Source: an uncultured Eubacteriales bacterium (GTDB lineage Bacteria; Bacillota; Clostridia; Oscillospirales; Acutalibacteraceae). Taken from it: DNA of 32,926 nt. Below, piece after piece: positions 24,215 through 31,312 of the stretch. A program made the position numbers and the translations under genes. The DNA lies in NCBI GenBank assembly GCA_900315815.1, contig ONAS01000014.1, forward strand, positions 1 through 32,926. The letters run 5' to 3'. Every line of letters begins with the position of its first letter. Positions within the stretch are counted from its first letter, which is position 1. The notes under the pieces are model-generated. The model was not told where the DNA came from, made no database searches, and worked only from the letters and a program-made list of their open reading frames with translations.

Positions 24215-25030
24215 TTAATCTTTTTTATAGACGAGGGTCAAACCGCTGTAATCCAGCGTCAGAACCCTGCCGTCAAAATGATAGGTGCAGTCCTTGTTCA
24301 GCATGACCGCGGTGTCGGAATTTTTATCCATCGTCAGGCTGCCGATGCTGCTGCCGCCGACAGACAGTGTTCCGGTATAATCCGGGCTGACCTCGAGGCG
24401 GCTGTTGGTGAACATCAGCGTCATCAGTCCCGCGTCGCCGCCCTGGATACTCGTCAGCGAATAACCGCCGGTGATCGGAGGGTCGGTAGGCGCCTGTGTG
24501 GGAGCGGCGGTCGCTTCGGTCGCGGCAGAGATTTCCGTTCCGTTTTGACGCTGACCGGACGGGACGATGACAAAAATGATCACCAGTGCCATCGCCGCCA
24601 GCGAAAGGACTACCGCGAAAATGGAAAAATACAGGCTCAGCGACGCTCTAAGCGCGTGTGCCTTTTGCGCGTCGGGCTTCTTCTCTGACAGATGCAAATC
24701 GTCAAAGCTGTCGGTATCGCCGTACTTTTTCTCGCGCATGATGAATACACGCTCTCCCTCGGGCGATGCTTCCGACCCGGCGATCGCAGGCTCGACGGTC
24801 GCGGGCTCATCGATCGCAGACTTTGGGGCAACGGGCTCAACGGTCACGGATTCAGCGGGTGCCGGATCAGCGGGCATAGGCTCGTCCGCATCTGTATTCG
24901 GTTGTTCGGACCGGACTTCATCCGCGGGCTTTGCCTCGTCTGACAGTGTGATCAGCGGTTTGCCGCAGCCGGCACAGAACTTGGTATCGTCCTCAAAGGA
25001 CAGTCCGCAGTCGGGACAATATTTACTCAT
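24215..25030 (-). CDS. Zinc-ribbon/transmembrane paralog D of the beta-domain family
   Basis: 271 residues. Parts: an N-terminal zinc ribbon (C5, C8, C19, C22), an acidic Pro/Ala-rich linker with PA(E)-type repeats (~30-125), one membrane helix (~133-156), a Thr/Ala/Pro spacer, then the family domain (~186-271) with ITGGYSLTSIQGG, RLEVSPDYTGTLSVGG, CTYHFDGRVLTLDYSG and terminal LVYKKD. The zinc ribbon should be cytoplasmic and the beta domain outside. Zinc ribbons of this kind are common at the N-termini of Clostridial membrane proteins. GAGGAA precedes the ATG. Function unknown; a scaffold or signalling role across the membrane is conceivable. Confidence 0.85.
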   Translation of the reverse strand: MSKYCPDCGLSFEDDTKFCAGCGKPLITLSDEAKPADEVRSEQPNTDADEPMPADPAPAESVTVEPVAPKSAIDEPATVEPAIAGSEASPEGERVFIMREKKYGDTDSFDDLHLSEKKPDAQKAHALRASLSLYFSIFAVVLSLAAMALVIIFVIVPSGQRQNGTEISAATEATAAPTQAPTDPPITGGYSLTSIQGGDAGLMTLMFTNSRLEVSPDYTGTLSVGGSSIGSLTMDKNSDTAVMLNKDCTYHFDGRVLTLDYSGLTLVYKKD

Positions 25031-25076
25031 GCCTATTCCTCATTTTGTGGAACAACGGTCGAATCGGACAGACAGC

Positions 25077-25919
25077 TTATTGTCTGACAAATTCGTCGAT
25101 AACGGTCCCTTCCTCGAGCGTCAGCGTCAGCGTATTGCCGTTGAGGGTATAGGTGCCCTCGCTCATGCCGGTGACAGACACCGTGTGAGTAGAGGTATCA
25201 AAGGTCACCGGAACGCTGCTTCCGTCCGCGGCTGAGATCGTACCGGAGTTATTACTGCCGATGGTCAGCGTCATATCGCCGCCCGAGTACTGCTGGATAT
25301 CCTGGCGGCTGAGCGTGATGCCGTGGTCGTTCTGAGAATTCAGATAATAGGAGCCCTGCAGTGATGCAGCGCTTCCGGTACCGCTGCCGCCGAAGCCGGA
25401 GTCTGAACTCCTTGAGGCGTTATTGCTTACGACGATGATCGTCACCACGATGGCGGCGATAACCAGTACGATCGCGACAGTGATCACGATACCGAGAACC
25501 ATTCCCTTGTTCTTCTTTTCGGGGATGCTCTGCTGTTGGAGCGGCGTCGCATAATTGGGCTGTGCCATATTCAGGGGCCTTGCGTAATTTCGCGGGGTCT
25601 CCGGCTGAGCGGGACGCGGCTGATAGGCGGCCTGTGTCGGCTGGTAGGCAGACTGCGTCGGCTGGTAGGTGGTGTCGGAAGGCGGCTGATAGGCAGGCTG
25701 CGTCGGCCGGTAGGCGGTGTCGGAAGGCGGCTGATAGGCAGGCTGCGCCGGCTGAGATACGGGTTCCTGCTGTGTCGGCCTGTAATCCACATCGTCGGCG
25801 ACGACCGTTACCGGTTCATCGTCCGTCGGATATGTGTTTTGAAACGGCGAGCCGCAGGCAGTGCAGACTCTTGCGGAATCATCGGACGGCTGACCGCAGT
25901 TGGGACAATATTTTGCCAT
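25077..25919 (-). CDS. Zinc-ribbon/transmembrane paralog E of the beta-domain family
   Basis: 280 residues. Zinc ribbon C5/C8/C19/C22 with the same spacing as in D and F; a long Tyr/Gln/Pro-rich linker (~45-130) containing 15-residue repeats PAYQPPSDT(A/T)Y(R/Q)PTQ and the motif PRNYARP; a membrane helix (~140-165); a Ser/Gly spacer; and the family domain (~182-280) with LQGSYYLNSQ, MTLTIGSNNSGTIS, VPVTFDTSTHTVSV and EGTYTLNGNTLTLTLEEG. The C-terminus departs from the usual FxKK ending. ATG 25919 has GAGG 7 bases upstream; earlier in-frame starts lie beyond the promoter's -10. Head of the likely E-D-C operon. Confidence 0.85.
   Translation of the reverse strand: MAKYCPNCGQPSDDSARVCTACGSPFQNTYPTDDEPVTVVADDVDYRPTQQEPVSQPAQPAYQPPSDTAYRPTQPAYQPPSDTTYQPTQSAYQPTQAAYQPRPAQPETPRNYARPLNMAQPNYATPLQQQSIPEKKNKGMVLGIVITVAIVLVIAAIVVTIIVVSNNASRSSDSGFGGSGTGSAASLQGSYYLNSQNDHGITLSRQDIQQYSGGDMTLTIGSNNSGTISAADGSSVPVTFDTSTHTVSVTGMSEGTYTLNGNTLTLTLEEGTVIDEFVRQ
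25671..25748 (-). repeat. 45-bp tandem repeat coding for the linker of paralog E
   Basis: A 45-bp (15-codon) unit starting at 25671 repeats at 25716, the second copy matching for its first ~32 bases; degenerate shorter units extend to about 25610. The encoded segment is a flexible Tyr/Pro/Gln repeat. Confidence 0.8.
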
Positions 25920-25957
25920 ATTAAAACCTCGTTTCATGATATATGATTTCACCTATA

Positions 25958-25986
25958 ATAATACTTTTTCAAGTCGATAATGTCAA
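25958..25986 (-). promoter_or_regulatory. Sigma-A promoter of the E-D-C operon
   Basis: Minus strand: perfect TTGACA (25981-25986), 17-bp spacer, TATTAT (25958-25963), 39 nt before the ATG of paralog E. Confidence 0.85.
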
Positions 25987-25998
25987 CCGTTATTAACG

Positions 25999-26025
25999 AA
26001 AAACCGACGGCATCACTGCCGTCGG
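25999..26025 (-). terminator. Terminator after paralog F
   Basis: Perfect stem CCGACGGCA/TGCCGTCGG (26004-26012 with 26017-26025) with a four-base loop, followed on the minus strand by TTTTT. Confidence 0.93.
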
Positions 26026-26043
26026 CAAAAGAGTCTGTTGAAG

Positions 26044-26640
26044 CTATTGTTTTCGGAAGGTATCGGTATAGCCGTCGGTCGTGATGGACAGCAGGTCGTC
26101 GTTGAGCGTATAGGTGCCGACATTCAGCTTTCCGTCCGAGCCGGTAAAGGACGCGGTCTTCTTTTCCGTATCAAAGGTCAGATCGACGGTACCGCTGCCG
26201 TAGTAGGTGAAAACACCGGTGTTATCGTTTTTGATCACCAGTGAACCGGTCGCCCCGTTGGGGCCGTTTGTCCACGTATAGGTGCCCGCGAGCTTGCTGC
26301 CCGTCGACAGAACGATGATCAGCGCGATCACAAAAACCACCGCCGCCATACCAACGCCCAGAAGGATATACGGGAGCCGCTTTTTCGGCTTTTCCGCCGC
26401 AGGACCTGTCCGGGCGGGTGCGGGCTGCTGTTTTGCCGCCGCCTGGATGGGCTGAGCGTAATTTCGCGGTACGGCGCTTTTGACAGGCTGCGCGTTCGCG
26501 CGGGGAGGGATCACCGTTACCCCGTCATCCTCCGAGGTCGCCTGCGCTTGTGTTCCGTTTTCGAAAACAGATCCGCACGCAGGGCAGAAGACGTCGGCGT
26601 CCTGTGTCAGAAAGCCGCAGCTTTTGCAATTCTTAGACAT
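26044..26640 (-). CDS. Zinc-ribbon/transmembrane paralog F of the beta-domain family
   Basis: 198 residues: zinc ribbon C5/C8/C19/C22, a shorter Ala/Pro/Gln linker (~30-85) with PRNYAQP (compare PRNYARP in E), a membrane helix (~89-112), and the family domain (~116-198) with LAGTYTWTNGPNG, GSLVIKNDNTGVFTYYG, VDLTFDTEKKTASFTG and NVGTYTLNDDLLSI, ending in TFRKQ. AAGGAG precedes the ATG. No promoter is evident in the 51 nt after the metallophosphoesterase gene, so the two are probably co-transcribed and end at the terminator at 25999-26025. Confidence 0.85.
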   Translation of the reverse strand: MSKNCKSCGFLTQDADVFCPACGSVFENGTQAQATSEDDGVTVIPPRANAQPVKSAVPRNYAQPIQAAAKQQPAPARTGPAAEKPKKRLPYILLGVGMAAVVFVIALIIVLSTGSKLAGTYTWTNGPNGATGSLVIKNDNTGVFTYYGSGTVDLTFDTEKKTASFTGSDGKLNVGTYTLNDDLLSITTDGYTDTFRKQ

Positions 26641-26691
26641 AACAGAATTCTCCTTCCGATGTATCTGTCATCAAGCATCCAGCGAAAATGA

Positions 26692-29076
26692 TCAGTAACG
26701 GTATTCGATGACCTGCCACTTATCGTCGGCGTTCTTCCGGTACGGATAGTATCCGAAGCCGTCGGCAACAACGGGGATATCCGCTGTCTGCTGAGCGCCG
26801 TCGGTAAAGATCACCTTGGCGTTTTTCGGTACTGTCGCCCGATAAACGGGCTTGCCCTCCGCGGAATCGCTGACATAGGTCATCGCGGTCCCCGGCCATT
26901 GTTCCGTGCCGTCCGTCCACGCATAGACATACGCCTTGCCCCAATTCTCGGTGTCGGTAAAATATACCTCGGCTGTTTCGCCGTCGTCATAGAACCAGTT
27001 CTGTTCAAACACATCGTAGGACACGCTGAACGGAAGGGTAGAGCTGATGGGATAATAGACCCTGCCGGACTGGTCGGTCAGCGGGATATCGACGGATTTC
27101 TTTTTTCTGCCGTTGCTGAGCACAAGCGTATCATAGCGGGCGGTATCGACTGTCAGCGCGAAAACGCCGAAGCCCGAGGAATTATTCTCGATGAACGTCA
27201 TCTTCTGTCCCGGGGACGCTTCGATCTCTTCGCCGGTCACGCTGCTGCTCACATACGCGCGGACATTGTTCAGATACAGCTCGTCTGCCCAATAGACCGT
27301 CGTGAGCCTGACATGCTCTCTCAGCGCGCGGAAATCGCTCAGCGCAGACGCCGCGGCGGTCTCATCGGAGGCATTGTACGCGCGTTTGAGTGCGGCGTAC
27401 GCAGGATAGGACGCGTACTGATAATAAGCGGACAGCTCGGCCTTCGCCGTTGTCAGTACATCTGAGGCGCCGGTCGGAGCGGTGCGGCGTTCGACCGCGA
27501 AGGCATCGATCAGACCCGCGAGCTTTCTCTGGACAGCCGTTGCGTCGATGATATTCAGCTCGTCGTAGCCGGAAACCATCGCCGCGCGATAGCCTTTCGG
27601 AGAAAGGGGCGCCAGCTCGGCAATATGCCGCTGGATCGCCGCTGCATCCAGGATATCCAGCACGCCGTTGCAGTCGGCGTCGCCGTATACAAAGGGCATA
27701 TCGGTGGAAGGCTCGATCGGAATATCCGCCTTCTGCGTATCGCCGACGATATAGGAATAAGCGGGATAGAACTTGTTATAGAAGAAGTTCACGCCGCCGA
27801 GGACGGTCGCGCCGTCATAGACGTCAACCAGATAGCCCTGTGTGGTGTCGTCATAGAAGGTGCGGTCGAGGTCGCTTTTGCCCTTTTCGTCATAGATCAG
27901 ACGGGTAGTGCCCGCGACAGAGGGAATATGGAACATTTTGCAGGCGGTACCGCCTTCGTCGGAATAGTTGACGTTATCGGCAAAGTCGATATGGGTATGA
28001 CCGCTGAACCAGACGACGTCCTTATATTCTTCGATCAGCTCCCGGAAGCGTTTGTTGTTCGGGAACTCTGTGTTCATCGAGCCGCCGTAGGCGGGATTAT
28101 CATGATCGTCGCCCGCACCGTAGCCTAAAATGGCCGAGTGCTGAATCAAAAAGATCTTATGACCGTCGGCGCTGTATTGTTTCAGCAGTCCCTCGACCCA
28201 TGCGATCTGTTCGTCGGAGAATTCGTCGTATTCGTTGGGGCTGGAGCCGTTTTCCAGCGCCATGAAGATAAAGTGATCGCCGGTGGTCGGCTCGGTGATC
28301 TCAAAGTACGGCTTGCGGGCTGCCATCGCCTCCGCGGTGCCGTCAAGACCGGTGTTGATGATAAACTCCTCGATCCCGCAGGAAACGTCGCAGCTGCTGT
28401 ATTTGGCAAAGCGCATCTCGTGGTTGCCGATCGCTTCGTAGACGGGCTTGTCAAAGGAGGATGAAGCGAGGATCCGCTGGTATTCGAGCCACTCGAGCGT
28501 CGTGCCGGAGGCGTTGGTCACCTGATCGCCGGCGGTGATGATAAAGTCGGCGGCTCTGTCGTGACAAACCTCAAGCGCCCGCGCGAAGTTTTTCGACGCG
28601 TTGGTATAGTAGACGTTTTTGCCGCCGTCCTGAACGTCGATATGGATATCCGACAGCGCGGCAAAGCGATAGCTCTTCTGTGTTTGTGCATACGGAAAGC
28701 GCTTTGAAACCGGGATCTCATAAACCGCCGCGGCGTTCGCGACCGTGGGCGCTGTGCCGCTTTCGACCGCGATCAGCTTTGTCGCCTGAGCGGGGATCGC
28801 GACGCGCTCGCCAAAGCGATAGCTGCCCCGTTCGCCCGCGTTCAGCGTGACGGACGCGATCCGGAACCAATCACTGAGAGCGGCGGTGTCATCCGCCCAG
28901 TAAAGGTCGAATTCTCCGTCGGCAGACGCGGTGAACGTCACGGTCCCCTGCGCATAGCCTGCGCGGGCGTCCTCAAAGCGATATTCGATTTTTGCGCTGT
29001 TTTCCGCATTTACCATTATCGTCGACCCCGTGAGCATCATGATACATACCAGTAATAATGACAGACATTTTTTCAT
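26692..29076 (-). CDS. Secreted metallophosphoesterase with dockerin and CBM26-like module
   Basis: 794 residues. Signal peptide (~1-24, cleavage after VNA); N-terminal beta region (~28-120); calcineurin-type phosphoesterase domain (~135-400) with SDIHID, AGDQVT, IGNHEM, LIQHSA and SGHTHID, a full metal-ligand set; dockerin-like pair (~465-524), first loop DADCNGVLDILDA intact, second (SGYDELNIIDA) lacking most calcium ligands; a helical linker (~538-590); and a C-terminal module (~703-778) with VYFTDTENWGKAYVYAW, WPGTAM and KVIFTDGAQQT, typical of starch-binding CBM26. The substrate is unknown. The modules suggest binding to starch or to a cohesin scaffold as in Ruminococcus amylosomes (inference). 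No own promoter is seen downstream of the terminator at 29098. Confidence 0.9.
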   Translation of the reverse strand: MKKCLSLLLVCIMMLTGSTIMVNAENSAKIEYRFEDARAGYAQGTVTFTASADGEFDLYWADDTAALSDWFRIASVTLNAGERGSYRFGERVAIPAQATKLIAVESGTAPTVANAAAVYEIPVSKRFPYAQTQKSYRFAALSDIHIDVQDGGKNVYYTNASKNFARALEVCHDRAADFIITAGDQVTNASGTTLEWLEYQRILASSSFDKPVYEAIGNHEMRFAKYSSCDVSCGIEEFIINTGLDGTAEAMAARKPYFEITEPTTGDHFIFMALENGSSPNEYDEFSDEQIAWVEGLLKQYSADGHKIFLIQHSAILGYGAGDDHDNPAYGGSMNTEFPNNKRFRELIEEYKDVVWFSGHTHIDFADNVNYSDEGGTACKMFHIPSVAGTTRLIYDEKGKSDLDRTFYDDTTQGYLVDVYDGATVLGGVNFFYNKFYPAYSYIVGDTQKADIPIEPSTDMPFVYGDADCNGVLDILDAAAIQRHIAELAPLSPKGYRAAMVSGYDELNIIDATAVQRKLAGLIDAFAVERRTAPTGASDVLTTAKAELSAYYQYASYPAYAALKRAYNASDETAAASALSDFRALREHVRLTTVYWADELYLNNVRAYVSSSVTGEEIEASPGQKMTFIENNSSGFGVFALTVDTARYDTLVLSNGRKKKSVDIPLTDQSGRVYYPISSTLPFSVSYDVFEQNWFYDDGETAEVYFTDTENWGKAYVYAWTDGTEQWPGTAMTYVSDSAEGKPVYRATVPKNAKVIFTDGAQQTADIPVVADGFGYYPYRKNADDKWQVIEYRY

Positions 29077-29097
29077 TGTTAATCATCCTTTGATAGC

Positions 29098-29123
29098 AAA
29101 AATCGGGCGACAGCGCCGCCCGA
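29098..29123 (-). terminator. Terminator after the two-repeat protein gene
   Basis: Perfect stem TCGGGCG/CGCCCGA (29103-29109 with 29117-29123), followed on the minus strand by TTTTT. It lies about 20 nt beyond the stop of the 29142-29603 gene. Confidence 0.85.
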
Positions 29124-29141
29124 ACCGATTCCTTTTGCTTC

Positions 29142-29603
29142 CTAATTCGAATACATGATCGCTTCCATCACCTGTTCCTTTAACCTGTCCAGCGGAGATG
29201 ACGCAGGCATCAGCTCCATTTCGGAGGGCTTTTTTTGAGGCAGGTTGGACGCGGAGTGGAAGCTTTTCATTTGTATGACGATGTGCTCGTTCTTGACCAG
29301 TTCAAACAGCTTGTCGATCGTCGGACAGGTCGCGACCGCATGGAGAAGCTGTTCCTTTGAGTGCTTGCGCGATGCTTCGATCGCCGCCTCGCGCACGTTC
29401 TTTTTCAGCGTTTCCAGCGGAAGAATGCCCGGATTCTTCGGCAGAGGCTTGTACTGGATATTAGACGCGGAGCTTTGGCTGCGCATCTGGATCACGATAC
29501 CCTCGCGGTGTACGAGCGCAAACAGCTCATTGATCGACTGACATTCATCGATCGCCTTCAGCAATTCGCCCAGCGGCATCTTCTGACGTCCCTGTGTCTG
29601 CAC
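29142..29603 (-). CDS. Unrecognised protein with two tandem ~65-residue repeats
   Basis: 153 residues, cytoplasmic by absence of signal or membrane segment. Repeat 1 (~13-76) and repeat 2 (~85-149) share the core ELL.A(I/V).xC.(S/T)I(N/D)xLF.LV, then IVIQM.S..SASN(I/L), then a Pro/Lys spacer and LxxLK..V.EA. Offset is 72 residues. Charged helices around a conserved IVIQM strand suggest a small alpha/beta unit used twice. GTG 29603 is the best start: AAAGGAGG lies 7 bases before it; an upstream ATG at 29663 overlaps the -35 box. A strong promoter and a terminator bracket it as a single-gene unit. I do not recognise the family. Confidence 0.8.
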   Translation of the reverse strand: MQTQGRQKMPLGELLKAIDECQSINELFALVHREGIVIQMRSQSSASNIQYKPLPKNPGILPLETLKKNVREAAIEASRKHSKEQLLHAVATCPTIDKLFELVKNEHIVIQMKSFHSASNLPQKKPSEMELMPASSPLDRLKEQVMEAIMYSN

Positions 29604-29634
29604 GGCTCCGCCTCCTTTCTTACGAGTATCTAAT

Positions 29635-29663
29635 ATTATACTAGAGCTTTTCCGATTTTTCAA
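29635..29663 (-). promoter_or_regulatory. Sigma-A promoter of the two-repeat protein gene
   Basis: Minus strand: TTGAAA (29658-29663), 17-bp spacer, perfect TATAAT (29635-29640). Divergent from the promoter at 29691. Confidence 0.85.
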
Positions 29664-29690
29664 GTAAAAGTAAACTTATTGTGAAGTTTA

Positions 29691-29719
29691 TTTACAATAT
29701 CGGGCTTTTATGATATGAT
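29691..29719 (+). promoter_or_regulatory. Sigma-A promoter of the GH25 gene
   Basis: TTTACA (29691-29696), 17-bp spacer, TATGAT (29714-29719), 45 nt before the ATG. Its -35 box lies 28 bp from the -35 of the divergent promoter, close enough for shared regulation. Confidence 0.75.
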
Positions 29720-29764
29720 TATTGGGTACAAAAACACTTGAATCCTATCATTTACGGAGAGAAT

Positions 29765-30931
29765 ATGGCTTATATTGACGATAACAGCGAGCTTACCGCC
29801 GGCAAGGGAAAGGATCCCCTCAAGGAGCTTGACGACGAGCTGGAGGAGCTTTTGGCACAATTGAATCAAGCGGATGACTCCGATCCTGCACCCCCGGAAG
29901 AACCGAGCGCGCAGGATAGCGATCCCGCAAAGGACGCTCTGCCTGTTGAGCCGGAAGCGGAGATGCCGCCACCCGTGATCACACAGACCCGTCCCTCCCC
30001 TGCTCCCCGTCCGCCGAAAAAACGGAGCAAGGCGCCGATCATCATTGTTGCGGTGGTCCTTGCGGGACTTCTTGTCGCGGGCGGATGGTATCTGATCGAC
30101 CGTCTTGTCGCGGGCGGATGGTATCTGATCGACCGTCTTCTTGCGACAAAGGTCAGCGTCGGCAGCGAGAAAAAGCAGGTTGCGACAGAGACCTTCACCG
30201 ACTCCGAGCTGGGCGAGATCACCGTCAAAAAGGTGGAGGGTGCAGACCTGAACACCTATGACACCAACAATCTGGTCAAAAATGAAAACGGCTTCTATCA
30301 GTACGTCGTCGACGGCAAGGTGACCTCAGAGGTCGGCGTCGATCTTGCCGAGTATCAGGGCGACATCGACTTTGCAGCTGTGAAAAAATGCGGCGTCGAC
30401 TTCGTTATTCTGCGTATCGGCGGACGGTATTATTCTCAGGAAGGCAAGCTGTATGAGGACGGCATGTTCGACACCTACTACGAGCAGGCAAAGGCCGCGG
30501 GGCTGAAGGTCGGCGCGTACTTCTTCTCACAGGCGGCGAATACCGATGAGGCAGCCGAGGAAGCGGGCTACGTCGTCACCAAGCTCAACGGCAGGCCGCT
30601 CGACTACCCCGTCGCGTTCGACTGGGAAACCATCGAAGACGACGAGGCGCGTACCGATAATGTCAGCGGCAAGACCATCACCGAGATGGCGGAAAAGTTC
30701 TGTGATACCATCACCGCGAAGGGATACCAGGCGATCGTCTACTCCAGCACCTCGCTGATGCTCCAGAGCTACGACTTTGAGACCATGAAGGACTATGCCT
30801 TCTGGCTTGCCGATTACCGCGAATTCCCGAATATGTACTATGACTTCGCGATATGGCAGTACGCCAAGGACGGAACGGTCGACGGCATCAGCGGCGCGGT
30901 CGATCTGAACATCTGCTTCAAGCCTTATTAG
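29765..30931 (+). CDS. Membrane-anchored GH25 lysozyme/muramidase
   Basis: 388 residues. An acidic, Pro-rich cytoplasmic part (~1-88) ends in PPKKRSK; a membrane helix follows (~91-112), then a perfect two-copy LVAGGWYLIDR (103-113 and 114-124); a ~60-residue stalk; and the GH25 domain (~190-388). GH25 marks are GVDLAEYQGDIDF, DFVILRIGGRYY, KVGAYFFSQA, the catalytic acidic motif PVAFDWE, and FAIWQYAKDG near the end. The enzyme should cleave the MurNAc-GlcNAc bond in peptidoglycan outside the membrane. GGAGAG precedes ATG 29765. The single N-terminal anchor keeps it at the cell surface, which fits remodelling of the cell's own wall rather than attack on others. Confidence 0.93.
   Translation: MAYIDDNSELTAGKGKDPLKELDDELEELLAQLNQADDSDPAPPEEPSAQDSDPAKDALPVEPEAEMPPPVITQTRPSPAPRPPKKRSKAPIIIVAVVLAGLLVAGGWYLIDRLVAGGWYLIDRLLATKVSVGSEKKQVATETFTDSELGEITVKKVEGADLNTYDTNNLVKNENGFYQYVVDGKVTSEVGVDLAEYQGDIDFAAVKKCGVDFVILRIGGRYYSQEGKLYEDGMFDTYYEQAKAAGLKVGAYFFSQAANTDEAAEEAGYVVTKLNGRPLDYPVAFDWETIEDDEARTDNVSGKTITEMAEKFCDTITAKGYQAIVYSSTSLMLQSYDFETMKDYAFWLADYREFPNMYYDFAIWQYAKDGTVDGISGAVDLNICFKPY
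30071..30136 (+). repeat. Perfect 33-bp in-frame tandem duplication
   Basis: Positions 30071-30103 and 30104-30136 are identical, each encoding LVAGGWYLIDR at the outer end of the membrane helix of the GH25 protein. Confidence 0.97.
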
Positions 30932-30954
30932 GGCTTTTGCGTTCCGACGTATGT

Positions 30955-30982
30955 AAACCCCCGATCTTCATCGGGGGTTTTT
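30955..30982 (+). terminator. Terminator after the GH25 gene
   Basis: Stem AAACCCCCGAT/ATCGGGGGTTT (11 bp, CTTC loop) ending in five T. On the opposite strand the T-run is shorter, but it may also serve the convergent 30999-31229 gene. Confidence 0.93.
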
Positions 30983-30998
30983 GTCGCCTGTGGCGCGG

Positions 30999-31229
30999 TC
31001 ACTGAAAGATGTTCTTCGCGCTGTCGGTCAGATTTTCCATCGCGTCCGCCATCTTATTGACCTTCTTCATCAGCGTCTTTTTGTTGGTGTCCAGCATGAT
31101 CTTGCCGATCACGCCGATGACGATGCCGGACGTCAGTCCCGCCAGCATGCACGGGACGACGCCCGATCCCTTTTTCTCCTTGCATTGCTTATCCTGACAC
31201 ATCATATTGTTCTTTTTATCTTTACACAT
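30999..31229 (-). CDS. Small Cys-rich, YtxH-like membrane protein
   Basis: 76 residues. The N-terminal part is very Lys-rich with cysteines at 2, 11, 16 and 27; one Gly-rich membrane helix follows (~27-46, PCMLAGLTSGIVIGVIGKIM); the rest is an amphipathic helix (KKVNKMADAMENLTDSAKNI) like those of YtxH-type proteins. ATG 31229 has GGAGG 7 bases upstream; a longer frame from 31268 has no ribosome site. The cysteine-bearing segment could bind a metal or form disulfides. Function unknown. Confidence 0.75.
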   Translation of the reverse strand: MCKDKKNNMMCQDKQCKEKKGSGVVPCMLAGLTSGIVIGVIGKIMLDTNKKTLMKKVNKMADAMENLTDSAKNIFQ

Positions 31230-31262
31230 ATCGTTCCTCCGTGAAATGATGATCTTTTTTAC

Positions 31263-31291
31263 TTGCATTCTTAGTATCTCCCGATTACAAT
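31263..31291 (+). promoter_or_regulatory. Sigma-A promoter of trmL
   Basis: TTGCAT (31263-31268), 17-bp spacer, TACAAT (31286-31291). The implied leader is very short, with GAGGTGA at 31300-31306 just before the TTG start. Confidence 0.7.
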
Positions 31292-31312
31292 AGATTCATG
31301 AGGTGAAATGAT

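Noticed and set aside
22845-31229. Genomic island or prophage covering the surface-protein region
   Set aside because: No integrase, transposase, tRNA or attachment repeat borders it, and base composition by eye resembles the neighbours; paralog expansion explains it more simply.
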